Source: Collybia mongolica (lineage: Eukaryota > Basidiomycota > Agaricomycetes > Agaricales > Clitocybaceae). From it: DNA of 64,000 nucleotides. Shown piece after piece: positions 9,401 through 20,477 of this stretch. The notes below the pieces were generated by a model that saw only the letters and a list, made by a program, of their open reading frames with translations, searched no databases and was not told the origin of the DNA. How positions within the stretch are numbered: position 1 is the stretch's first letter; each line of letters starts with the position of its first letter. Location of the stretch: NCBI GenBank assembly GCA_013420905.1, contig JAAXNY010000010.1, forward strand, positions 248,001 through 312,000, read 5' to 3'. A program made the translations under genes and the position numbers.

Positions 9401-12400
9401 CATTTTGCGAATTTTTAGTCTTCCGTGTCTTTGTAGCTACTTGTCTTGCAAGTGGCTGATTAGTTAGTCTGTTTGACAAGCTGGCTTGTGGGTGTGGCTC
9501 TTGAGACAGATTGACTAAACTTTCTCTGCTCTACTTCAATTTGTAGATGATGTTACTTGTCTTGGTATAATATTTTTCAATGAAAGATGCTCTTTTTAGA
9601 CTATTCAAAACTCTGAACCCTTGCGGTGGGCTCCAGATGAAAAGGGGGCTCCTGGGCTATAAGTGTCCTGATGCTATGTAATGTAATCTCTTACACACAC
9701 ACACACCAAATCTAATGATCAACACACAAACGGTAGGAATCACCTGTTTGAGTTTGGGTTCAAGTGCTTGGAAGCACTAAGTTTTGAATAGTACTAGTCA
9801 AGGCCTTTTCCACTGATCTCTCAACAGGTTTGATTTGGACAAAGCCTTAACACAAGTTTAAGGCTTGCTAGGTATATTTATAATATCTTTTGATCCAATA
9901 GACTAAGTACCAAGTGTACGTTCAATTATTAATGATCCCAAGTGGATCTATAAGTCCAAGTGACTTATTAAACAAACAATGCCAAGTGCACCAAAGGCCA
10001 AGTGCCTAGTAATTCCAATGGACAATGTGGGTACTAAGTTCCAAATGAACTGGACTCTTCAATTCTGTGATCTCTTCAATCAAATGCTTCAGAACAATTC
10101 CAATCAAGACAACTTGAAGCAATCCAATCCTTAATTCATGCATGCAATAGTGTTTCAACAAATATGATTTGTATACCCTATAGTAGTGCAAAGTGGGGGC
10201 AAGATTCCTTGCCTTTGCGCTACTTATCTACAGTCTATTTATAGTGTACAAACTAAATATCATAAGGAATTGTAAATTTTATATGGAACAGCACTCCCCC
10301 GCACCAAGGATCTTGTATTTAATGCTGACTCATCCTCTACAACTTGGTGTGCATGCCATACATGCCAATTATGTCGTTACTTGTTACTTAGCCAATATTG
10401 AAAGAGCTGGCTAAACTCTTATCAATGCCTGGCTGTGCACTTGGTTATGTAAAACAGCGCAGCACTGTCTTTTACTCCTCCTGATCATTCCAGTTGTTAT
10501 TTATGGTGTCCTGTTTCTTCCAGTAGTTAACACCAAGTGCCCCTGACTAGGCTTGGGTTGTGCAAGTCCCGAATTTACAATTTCTTCTCCTATTAATGAT
10601 GATCCCCAGACTAATGATATCATACTACAATGGTTACTTATGAATTAAGATACCAAGGTTGTAACCAGGCATGGTGAATAGGACTAATAATAGGCCATAC
10701 TCATAGTCCTCTGTACTGATAGTGTATTACCCATTAGACTAGTTCACTCTGATTAGCTGTCTCGGAGCTCAACTCTAATCCTCTATTACCATTTACTTGG
10801 TTATTAGAAATGATACTAATAGCCTTACTTGTTGACTTTATAAGTGCAAACAATTTTGGGCCCTATCACCATTGCTCATCTGTGAGCCCTTTTGTCAGCT
10901 CTTCTTGTAACAAACCTCTGTCCAGTGAGGTTCCATTACATCATGAGTAGCTACACCAGCTGTTGCCTCAGTGTCTGCCGTTTCATCACCCTTCCCAGAA
11001 ATTGGGGTGCTACCCCTACTTCTCATATGGTTGGGCAATGTGGGTTGTGATGCTGCCACATTGCTATATGAGCAGCACACGATTGCATCCGACCCTCTGA
11101 AGGGGCTCACATGAGTCCCTTCAGGTGCCGATTCAGTTTTGAGCACCAGGCTCTCCACCTCAGTTAGTTCCATTAGGAACAAGCTATCATTTCCTCTCTT
11201 CCCCATCTGGGTTATCCTTGGCAACAGAACAGGGATTCAAGATGGGAAATTCTCCCCTTGTCTCAATGTTGCTCTTTGAGTTGTCATTTGTTTTTTTTTC
11301 TTTTAGGTGCATTTTTTCTATGAAAAAAAATATGTGAGATTATTAAAAGTTGGTTGGATAGCTACCATTTGTTAGAAGGCTTGGTTGATCAGACCAAGGG
11401 ATATCCAGAGATGGTGGGAAGGGATTAGGTGTTTTTAGGAATTATCAAGTTGTGTTTGAGGTTCAAAATGTGTGACAATAAGTGAATAGTGATGCAAGTG
11501 ACTAGCAGTTATGGAACAACTTGGTAGGAAAGAGCTCAGGTCTTTTTGAAAGAACCATTTTAACAACAGTAATTTTAAAGTAAGCTAAGATTACATGCAG
11601 ACTATAGGGACCATATACATATATAGGTAGCTAAAAGTGAGTATGTAATATGTTTTAGTAATGTATTGGCTTTTCTTAAAGAGGAGCCTCGAGAGATCAA
11701 GGGATTGAGTTTTTAATGAATAGGAAAATAAATAGGGTGGAGATGTCAATCACCCTATGTTTTTACTGGGGAAGAGAATGAGTGCCAGACCATTGTAAGT
11801 ATCATGAGTTCCAATCCTTACAGGAAGACTTGTCAAAGATGTAACTAATGAGTGTTAGCAAGGGCAGCCCTCAGTGATCTGTACTGCAGAGGTCTCTGGA
11901 AGATTTGCATGGATCTTACCAATACACCTAGCAAAATGTAGTAATAAGTGAGTTGCATGGCCCATATAACCATATAACACTGTTGATGGCCATAATTTGA
12001 CAACTTTGATGGTGAAAATCCATACCATATACCATATCATCAGCAAGGGGGAATTTTTGGTGACAGTATGAATACGGTGACTGTATTATGGGTGCCATAT
12101 TTCTGTAAAGATGGTTATGGCATGCAGCATTAACCTATGTTGATTGTCACTTATTAATGACAAACTATCAGGGAACAACCAAAATGCCTCATGTCCTATA
12201 TCTACAAAAGCTACTGCAGGTTTCATCTTTCTTGCTATCTGAGGTCACTAAATGGCGCATACACAAATCAAACACCACAATGCTGGGTATTAGAATAGGG
12301 TGATCTGGCTTACTAGTCACACCACCCAGACATTTCACATGACATGTATAATCACATGGACATATTAATTTTGCATTTGTTTTTTGTAATGGACTCACAT

Positions 12401-14034
12401 ATGATTTACTATTACTATAGGAGTTATATTATTTATGTATTTATATGAGCAATTATGTACATTATTTCGTTATTTCAATTCACTCTATTAATCTCGCTCT
12501 TTCCTTCTCTTGCTGCTAAGTTCAACACTGGGTGATCCTGGGCCCTGATATTCCTATTTGCATGTGCTGCCTGTCTGGATCAGAATTCAGTAATAGGCCA
12601 GGGTAATAATAGCTTGCTCTTAGTCTAATGTAACTGTCGAAGGGTCTGTCCGCCCTGAGATCATTAGTTTGTTGGGCATAATTTGGAGATCGACAGGTAA
12701 GACGTGGGGATGCATGTTGTGTTAGGTCTTCGGAAAATGTTGGGAGGGCTGGAGCGAAAACCAATCGGTGTGGCCTCAACACTCATGCATCATGTGTCCG
12801 GTGGGGGTGGGCAGATGGTTCGTCCGCGCATCTCGTATTCGGCGTAGCGCTTCTCTTTGTACTAGGATTCCATGGAGAGGAAGAAACCAGAAAGAAACCA
12901 ATGATGGAGATAGTTCGGAGCTGTGGAGAGTGAACCATCTCTGATTGGTTTATGTCTGAGGCGGGACTCACTCACTTCTGACTATCCCGGTTCTGGTGGG
13001 ATGAGCTGTAGGTCTCGGGTCTGAGCGGTCTCTGGTCTGACCTGCACTGGTCCCATCAGCTGGATGGTGCATTCATTGCTTCCAACACTCCGCAATGTAG
13101 AAGGCGCATATGCAGACTAAAAGTCGTATGGAAGACTGATAGCGACGTAGTAGGTGATTATGTGATTATGTAGCATCATTGTCGACGTCGAGTGCTCCCG
13201 CGCTTTATTAAGGAGCTTGGGCACTAGTGCGACTAAACCCGTGTCAGTCTTCTTTGTTCATTGTAACTGACATGCCAAAATATTCCAAAACGATCCGCGT
13301 GGCAATATTGAAATTCTACCAGGCAAATTCTTATCATGCGGAGAAAGCCAGTGAGGAAAAGTGGTCGAACATACTACTGGTATCGGAATGTCCCGGCCTA
13401 TCATAAAGCCTATGTAACCCATAGATTTCAAACGAACGCACTAGGTGAAGAAGGGAAATCGCATGGGAGTCGGGTAAGGTTGGGATAAGGTATTACTATG
13501 GCGCCAAGGTCTAGGAATCGATGGCCACAGGAGGGATCTGAATCAAGTTCCAGAACCAGGTAGGGCAGTATATATGTACAATACAACCACAGAGTCATGC
13601 AAGAGGAAAAATAATGTAAGTAATTTGCGAAGAGTTCAGTCGCAGTCGTGGGTAACCGTATTGAATCGAGGGGTGTAATGACAATGTAGGCGGTAGTGGT
13701 GTCCAACCAGCGGCGCATGAGAAACAACTGGGATTCTTCTCCAAACCCAGCCGCAAGAACAGAATTCAACCCGCCAAGACCAAGAACAGAAAAAGAGTGT
13801 GTGAGCCGAGTCTGCGCACTGAGACTCGCGTTGGCAGACAACCTATAACAAAAGTGGGTGAAAAAAGGAATTAGGAATGATGAGGGGCTGGTGGACGAGG
13901 GAACGGCGTAACAAACGAGGGGAAATGCATGGTAAAGATGCATATGGTATATAAGGGTGATGGGGATGTCCGCTGATAAAAGTGGGGGGATATAAAAAAG
14001 AAAAAGAAATGTGAAATGACAGTCTCACGCAGGA
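9401..14034. other. AT-rich repeat-type desert, no gene supported
   Basis: 4.6 kb without a convincing coding frame. It holds an (AC)n microsatellite at about 9690-9706, at least six copies of the word CAAGTG between 9768 and 10010, and a 110-codon minus-strand open frame at 10895-11224 with no recognisable motif. Low CpG and TA-rich composition up to about 12500 suggest old LTR-retrotransposon debris. From 12500 onward the composition returns to host-like. A 171-codon minus-strand frame at 13428-13943 lies 3' of the next gene and looks like non-coding UTR sequence. Confidence 0.5.
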
Positions 14035-15517
14035 TCAGTCTCTGTGGCTGTCTCTGTGACTATCTTGCACCGTATCTCCGCTATCACTCAACGTCTCCAC
14101 TCGCACACCTCGCTCCGAACGCACGCTGCGGATATCCCGTCCCTCTTCTGCCAGCTCCCGACTGATCATCTCCTCCTTTGCTTCGGGGTCCTCAGCAGCC
14201 TCAGGGCTGTCTCCTTCCTCCACCGGTCTCTCAGCGAAATCTGGTTTCCGAAGCATCTTCCTGAATGCATCCGCCATTATTGCCGCATCCGCGCCGCTGA
14301 ACGGGCCCTCGTTGTTCGCCGCACTCCCCGTCCGTGAGATAGTGGATGCCCCATCGTGTATCACTACACTCGGTGCCTCCCGTACGGAGCTCGGCTGTCG
14401 TCCAATCATGGCACCAGCGAGCAGTGGTGAGCCGGGGGACGCGCCAGCATTTGCCATCATCGGTGATGCAGAACCCATAGAGTTACGGTTCGAGTCAAGC
14501 TCCTCGCGGTTCCGTCTCCGGATCCGCCGAACGATCAGGAAGATTAAAACACAGGTGGCAGCGATGGCGAGGAATCCAAGTACAACAATGACTGCGATAG
14601 CCCACTTTGGAAAGTCGCTGCCCGTGAATCCAGGCTGAACGTTCCCAGAAGTACTCGTTGAAGTAATTGACTGGGTATGAGTCGCAAGGACTGAGGCTAC
14701 AGACGCGGCAGAGGCAGAAGATAGCGAAGAGGCTAAGGCGGCAACGGAAGATGATGACATACGGGACGCAAGGACTGAGTCGGCATATGTCGTTTCTAAG
14801 GAGGTTCAAGAATAACGGTCAGCGACCCAAGTAGATGATTGTAACAAAGAAACGTTACGTACGAACGGCGGTGAAGGTAGTCTGCGCAATCTGATTTCCG
14901 TCCAGCGTTTTGTCACTGCTTATTAACACCCAGTAAAACGGGTAGCTGATGTTCTTTCCATTCCACTTGGCACCATTTGCACCCCACCACGAGTCGTTCA
15001 CAAGTGCATTGATACGACCTGCCTGTTCGAAGGGATTGATTTGCCTTGGATAATGGAGTATTTGCTGGCGAGAATCGCCGTGAAAGAGAAATACATCGAC
15101 GAGATTGGTTTGTGTAATTCCCGGCCTTCGAGAGTTCCCTGAGCAAGGATGAGAAATATATACTTCTCAATGTAGACTGTACACACAGATAAAAGAAATC
15201 CACTGATGCTGCGCTACAACGGTGTCGGCTTGAGGAAAACAAGAGATGACATCGTTTCCGGAATTGAACTGGCAGTCTATCAATGCTTTGTCTATCGCGC
15301 AGTTAATATACGGATATGAATGGATAGAAAACGACGCACCGACTGCTGCCTGGTCCGCCACAACTTGTCGCCTTGCAGATTTTGATGTACTTGCTCGCGA
15401 CTCATCTCGAATCCGCCGCCTTTTCACTGAACGTCTGCGTGGAATCGAGGGATGAGGAGAAGTTGGTCCAGCCGTCTGGGCCGGCCAAGGATTGTTTTCA
15501 ATAGGACGTGAAGACAT
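14035..15517 (-). CDS. single-pass membrane protein with Ser-rich ectodomain
   Basis: Three exons (15517-15187, 15138-14863, 14795-14035) give 455 aa. The middle exon encodes a compact extracellular-type domain with the landmarks NLVDVFLFHGD and VNDSWWGANGAKWNGK and ends TTFTAV. A Ser/Ala/Thr-rich stalk (about 215-255) and one transmembrane helix at about residues 268-291 (AIAVIVVLGFLAIAATCVL) follow, then basic RRIRRRNRE as a stop-transfer signal and a 160-aa acidic cytoplasmic tail. This plan is common among uncharacterised basidiomycete type I membrane proteins; the function is unknown. The weak point is exon 1: it starts MSSRPIENN, is very basic, and shows no signal peptide, so the true first exon may differ. 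Exons 2 and 3 are secure because splicing gives one continuous sensible domain. Confidence 0.65.
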
Positions 15518-16129
15518 GAAGATTCAGAGAAAAATGGGGAGATGTGTGGAGACTGGGATGATGGTAACGTTTGTAGAATTGTGAGCGTTGGCGGTGGATC
15601 TAATTGGCATTATCCAGGGTTAATGTAGTCCGATAGCACGACGTTTCGCCCGACCTGGACGTCGTTCGACAGCGACAAAGAAGGTTAGGCAACGGCGACA
15701 ACGATGAGGAACGATGAAAGCAAACAAAATGGAATTTCGCCCACGCTCTCACACTTTTTTGAGACCCCGAAAACCCTTATTTATTTTTGCCATATTTATT
15801 TACAAGAAAAGTATACAATAACCCCATTGGGCTTTATGTGTGGAAGAGTGGTTATTCGATTTTCCTTTGGAGGTGAGCAGGAGAGAGCCTTGCAACATGA
15901 ATCCAACATACGGCTAACATTTATAAATGAAAATGTAGAGTTCACCTTTGGGACATCTTTAACAATATAAGCTTACAGTTTTACAGTGTTAATGAGCTCA
16001 GAAATTTCGGAAAGTACCAAACTGCATCATGTCTAAGTGGATCACGTTCCCATCCAGAGCCATCCTATCTCAGCCAAGGATGGACTTTGTTGGAGCCAAC
16101 AACAACCGCATAGTCGCCGACCCAGACAT
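15518..16129. other. intergenic, no gene seen
   Basis: About 600 nt upstream of the membrane-protein gene. It holds its probable promoter and short frames with no supporting features. Confidence 0.5.
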
Positions 16130-16670
16130 TTTGCAAGAATGATTTGCTGGATATATATCTGAGGGCTGATAATGATATTTTGGAGCGTGTTTATTGAGAC
16201 GAAATGGTCAAGGCCGAGACCACAAGAGAATTTCAGTGGCTTTGTCGGCTGGCCAAAAGGTACGGTTGTGGGTGTCTGGGGACCTACGTCCTGGACGGCG
16301 TGGCATTGCGCGTCCGTCCACCATTTATTGATCGGTGTTGACGTCCTCGATGATGGGTTTGGAGAAGGGGTTGGAGAGAGGGTCAAGTGAACATGTCGTC
16401 ACCGTGCGTGTTGATCTCCATGGGAAGTATCCTAAATGCGTTCATCAATTCAATAAACATCTTAGCCATGGAACGTTTCGTGCCTAAGCAGGGCATTGGG
16501 CACACGGATGTTGGGCGACGTCACGATGTTGTTCTTGGTAATATCTGGCGTTGGCTGGGCGAATGCTGTATTGTCCAGTGACCATGCGGGTTTGGTGGGT
16601 TTGACGGTATATATCCGCACTGAAGGCCGCATCCACGTTACCTCAATCAATCCTCGCGAACAAGGAGGCG
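16130..16670 (-). pseudogene. decayed coding-like segment of unknown family
   Basis: Reading leftwards from 16660, protein-like sequence appears successively in different frames: SVRIYTVKPTKPAWSLDN, then MAKMFIELMNAFRILPMEIN, then INKWWTDAQCHAVQDVG. Each piece has a normal amino-acid balance, but stops and frame changes separate them near 16465, 16385 and 16325. This could be an exon chain with unrecognised introns or a frameshifted pseudogene. No family was recognised. Confidence 0.3.
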
Positions 16671-17629
16671 TTACCGCGTGTAAACTTGTAAGTCTTTCTA
16701 CATGAGGTCAGCTCGGACCATTATTTAACACCAAGCTGGGTGGTTGCACAAGCAACCAGTGGCAATGGGCGCTATGCTGGGCGCGGATATTTGACGTCGA
16801 CCGTGAGCGGAGAGCGAACCGGGAATGAAGAACCCTGGGTGTTCCGCGGGGTAATTCCCAGTAAAAGCGGGCCGGAGTAATGTGGAGCACGAACGTCAAT
16901 TGTCGATTTAATATGCGCGGCTTGAGCAAACTTCATGGATTCATGCTCCACCTGTTAGTTAATGGGACCGAAGAGAATATTCCAGTCAGTAGAAAACTAG
17001 TGGATATTTCAGGCCCCATAGGTTTCTGGAACTGGGTCGCATGGTAAGCAGTCATTCTGTGGGGGTGGGAATGGTTTCAGTGCTAGTCAGCGTCGACTCT
17101 GGGTCTTTTTCGAGGTTTCTCATTCCCGCCTTGCGCATATACCTACGCATAGCCGCAGAGCAACAAGTGAGCGAGAGAAAGAGAGTCGTCACGTATACAT
17201 CGACAAACAATTGACACAAACGCGTGAATCACATGATATAAATAACGTGCTGATTGACAGCGTTTACGTTGGCGGGGATCCGTTGTTTTTTTTTAAATTT
17301 GCGTACAAGATGCTTGATTTTTTGTAAATTGATGAACCATTACTGGTGGTACGACCAGCAGCATCCACAAACCCTCTAAAATGGGTGGTTATGGGAGGTT
17401 CGTAAACTAGGACATTGAATAAGAAACTGAGATTATAAGTACGTATAGCACGATACAGATTGCAGAGATGTTGAGTGATATGGGGGCTGAAGGCAGAAAT
17501 GCAGAGCAGCGTGGAGGCAAAAACGGGTAGTGTTACACAGATTTTGATTGGTCTAATTCCATGTTCGCGTTGGGAGGTATGACGCTGCGTTTATGGGAGA
17601 AAGAAAGAAAAAGATTCGCTTATGTATTA
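16671..17629. other. intergenic, no gene seen
   Basis: Nothing beyond short frames. It contains the 3' flank of the NAD+ carrier gene. Confidence 0.5.
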
Positions 17630-18970
17630 TCAGGGTGTCCGTGCATTGAGATGACGCATAAGCAACTCGTATCTAGTTTAGGAGGTGGTATGAGTACCAA
17701 TCAGCAATGCGTGAACGCTGGTCACTCACGTCAGCATAGTCACAGCACTGTTTGGCACAGTGCGGATGAGATTGATTGATAGACCTCTGTAGAGCCCTGT
17801 CCAACCCTCCTTTCGAATGAGATTTCTTGTGGTATATATAATACCCTTTCGTGCGTGATGCTGCTTGATCATTCCGTCAGACGACATATCATCCGCCAGG
17901 GGTCGTCTTTGTGTTTGTAACCGTGTTCGCACGACTTCGTGTGGGTATGTCGCAATGGATGCCGTCATCTTCGAGATGGTGGAGCATGCGAGGATAGTTT
18001 GGCTATTCAAAGGAAGGTCGGAGTCGCCTTCTGCAAAAACGTCGCAAATTGAGTAATTATTGAGAGATGAAGACAAGGTCTACGAACGGGCCCAGATCTT
18101 GAGTTGCTCATAGAGTGGGAACTGAACCGCGACGTGTGCGATGCCGAGGAGACTTGGTACAAGACCGCGATAAAACGCACGTGGGCCTTCAGTTCGGTAT
18201 ATTGTTAAAGCCGCGTCCAGGGTATGTCGATACCTAACCTCTTCTTTGGTTTGTGTCTTTCAAAGGAGAGGTGATCAAGGCAAACACAAAACGTCAATTA
18301 AACAGGACATGAATGGGTGAAGACGTGAAGACATTGTGGGGAAGATAGCGGAGAGAATATGACTTTACCATAAACCGTGTCTTGATCACCCAAAGGGGAG
18401 TAGTGCAGGTCGTGCTTGCGGCACCCGCTGTCATCGCCGAGAGAATGTGTAGAGACCAAGGATGTTCCCGCACAACTGGTTGGTAACCCTTGACTTGCGC
18501 AGCGGGGTAGAGCCGCTCCCTATCTAGTGCTGTACCACCCATTGGTGGTTCGCCGAAGAAGCCCTTGATTCCGTCGTAAACCGCAAAGTAAATGGCCCAG
18601 GTCGGCAAGTAACCCAATATCGTAGGACCAAGGCCTCGATATAGACCACGAAAACCATTGTCTTTAAGAATTGTCTTGACAGTGTCTTTTAAACATCAAT
18701 ATAAGTCCCCAGCGTAAGCATGAAACTGAGAAGTACTCACCGAGAATACCCAGATACCCAAGCTGTCCTTGTATTGCCCGCTGAGCTTGCAGTTTCGTTT
18801 TGACGACATCGAGTGGGCATGTCGCGATGCTAGCAACCAATCCACCCCCCGCCCCGGCTTCAATGATGGAGAGCGACGTATTGAGATGCCGTTGTCCTCT
18901 CCCCGAATCAGAGTCGTGTGCGCTCACCGATCATGCTGTTTGCTGACCATTTGGGCTGGCGTCCACCCAT
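17630..18970 (-). CDS. YIA6: mitochondrial NAD+ carrier (SLC25 family, YIA6/NDT1-like)
   Basis: Six exons (18970-18928, 18857-18741, 18685-18369, 18256-18088, 18030-17730, 17672-17630) join to 329 aa. The family imports NAD+ across the mitochondrial inner membrane. The three carrier repeats show PLDVVKTKLQAQ, PLWVIKTRFM and PHEVVRTRLQTQ, the P-x-D/E-x-x-K/R signature at the end of helices 1, 3 and 5. Diagnostic stretches of the yeast NAD+ carriers are present: GYLPTWAIYFAVYD, AGAASTTCTTPLWV and SKMTASIATYPHE. The first exon is short (MGGRQPKWSANSMI) and its join to AGAGGGLVASIATCPLDVVK restores helix 1; no upstream in-frame ATG occurs before a TAA. Pyrimidine-nucleotide or FAD carriers (RIM2, FLX1) are alternatives, but the PTW motif favours NAD+. 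Confidence 0.87.
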
Positions 18971-19427
18971 ATCTCTTCCCCGCCTATGCGCGGGGTGATA
19001 CTGGCCGTCGTACTTGCTATCGTCGTTCAGTTGGTCGTTGTGGTTGTTGGATGTGTGATTTTTGAGAAAAAGGACATTGGTGGCGGCACTTCCGGTTTCT
19101 GCCGAGTGTAGCCGTTATTGGCAAGTCAGCTTATACATCGTACCATCGCAGAGAGGGATTTGCGTCCACATCGCTCAGCTCTAGAATTCATCATTATAGA
19201 ATCTAACTCAACCACTGTCAAGTTGGTCTCGCAAAACTCCAATGTGCCCCCACGGTTCCCTGGATGCCCAATGTCCGATGTGCCTGAGCGCGATCATGTT
19301 GCCGTTCAGCTTTCAGAACACCCGCGGCACGGATCTCAATTTTCTGAAGCCGGGGATGAAAAGGTCATTAGCTACGCACTTACGAGCTTCTAACTACCAT
19401 AGTTTAAATGTTAAGCTCGTCCCTGCG
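18971..19427. other. intergenic, promoter region of the NAD+ carrier gene
   Basis: 457 nt between two minus-strand genes. A short upstream frame (ATG read leftwards near 19075) precedes the carrier start. No other feature. Confidence 0.45.
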
Positions 19428-20477
19428 TTAATCTATTAATGGAATTGATGTTGCTTCATCCCACAGACTCTTTCCCCTTACGCCATCACACCAGCTTTGC
19501 ATCTCAACCGACTCGCGGGAGATGTGCAGTATCACGAGTCTTGGCCCGATCCTCTCCGGAGGGCGTCGTGCAGACCCGCATCGCCTCGTAAGGATTACGG
19601 TCTGAAGCGATGGCAAGATATCCGGGTGATTAAGAGCCCATGGATAATCCACCGTACTTGGATCCGGTGGAGGGCGATCCGCATAGGACAACTGGGTGAT
19701 TTTGGGAAACCTCAACATTCGGGGCACTGTCCCCTCGCTCATCACCCGCAAATGGGTCAGCCTTCGTATAAATTCCAGACCGCTCGGCGTATCAAGGTGT
19801 GCTTCCCACCTGGACCGACTCAGGAGGAGCGTCAATTCGCGACACATCGTGTGTTTGAATTTAGACGGTTTGGCGATGGCCACGAGCAGGGACCGTGCGT
19901 CGCATGCAAGGACGCGAACATTTGTGCAAGCTCGAAGGATAGCGTGCCCGAGACGCATATCCTCTCTCCTGAGGGGAGCAACCCAGAGGTGGTGAACGAG
20001 CAAGGCGACATCCGGATGTGAACGTAGGATATCAAAGAATGATGATATCTGCCTCATGGTGTATAGTGTGATTGCCATGCGGGGCAAACACGCTCTGAGG
20101 GTGGAGAGATATGTGCGCTGGGAGACGCAGATGAGAGATAGATACGTCGGCATCCAGTCTGAGCTATGTGAAAGCACCAGGAGCTGGATTTCGAGGGGAA
20201 GCATGCAGAAGGGAAATCCATCCTTTGACGCTTTTTTCAGGGCTGAGATGCGCGCGGTTTCGCGTTCAATAGCGAGAGCGATTTCCGCCCTTCGTCGACG
20301 TGCCTCGGCAATCCGGTTGCGGGGTTTTTTGATTGTCGGCGGTGGAGGTGTGTAGAGTGGATGCCCAAGAGACGAGACACTATAGGTGAAGCAAATGGAA
20401 AGTAGGAAGATCCATAGACCTGTCCAAACGAGACCATCAGTTTTGAAGGCAAGTTTGAGCTCATCAAGGGATACCAT
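19428..20477 (-). CDS. F-box-like protein with N-terminal membrane segment
   Basis: A single-exon frame of 349 aa with ATG at 20477. A hydrophobic helix (about residues 16-34, VWTGLWIFLLSICFTYSV) is followed by a charged coiled stretch (RNRIAEARRRRAEIALAIER), then a degenerate F-box of the agaricomycete type (LPLEIQLLVLSHSSDWMPTY, about residues 93-112), and a C-terminal half resembling the leucine-rich tails of these proteins. F-box proteins recruit substrates to SCF ubiquitin ligases; whether this degenerate one binds Skp1 is unknown. The membrane helix ahead of an F-box is unusual. The family is greatly expanded in mushrooms, so the individual function cannot be inferred. Confidence 0.6.
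   Translation of the reverse strand: MVSLDELKLAFKTDGLVWTGLWIFLLSICFTYSVSSLGHPLYTPPPPTIKKPRNRIAEARRRRAEIALAIERETARISALKKASKDGFPFCMLPLEIQLLVLSHSSDWMPTYLSLICVSQRTYLSTLRACLPRMAITLYTMRQISSFFDILRSHPDVALLVHHLWVAPLRREDMRLGHAILRACTNVRVLACDARSLLVAIAKPSKFKHTMCRELTLLLSRSRWEAHLDTPSGLEFIRRLTHLRVMSEGTVPRMLRFPKITQLSYADRPPPDPSTVDYPWALNHPDILPSLQTVILTRRCGSARRPPERIGPRLVILHISRESVEMQSWCDGVRGKSLWDEATSIPLID

Noticed and set aside
10895..11224. 110-codon minus-strand frame in the AT-rich desert
   Set aside because: No motif, no start context and no similarity to retroelement proteins that I could recognise.
13428..13943. 171-codon minus-strand open frame 3' of the membrane-protein gene
   Set aside because: Composition is Leu/Ser/Tyr-rich without motif, it lies in the expected 3' UTR/downstream region, and no splice partner or family resemblance was found.
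18664..18927. Starting the NAD+ carrier at codon 18927
   Set aside because: That codon is GTG and lies at a GTGAGC splice donor; splicing the short upstream exon restores helix 1 and a proper ATG.
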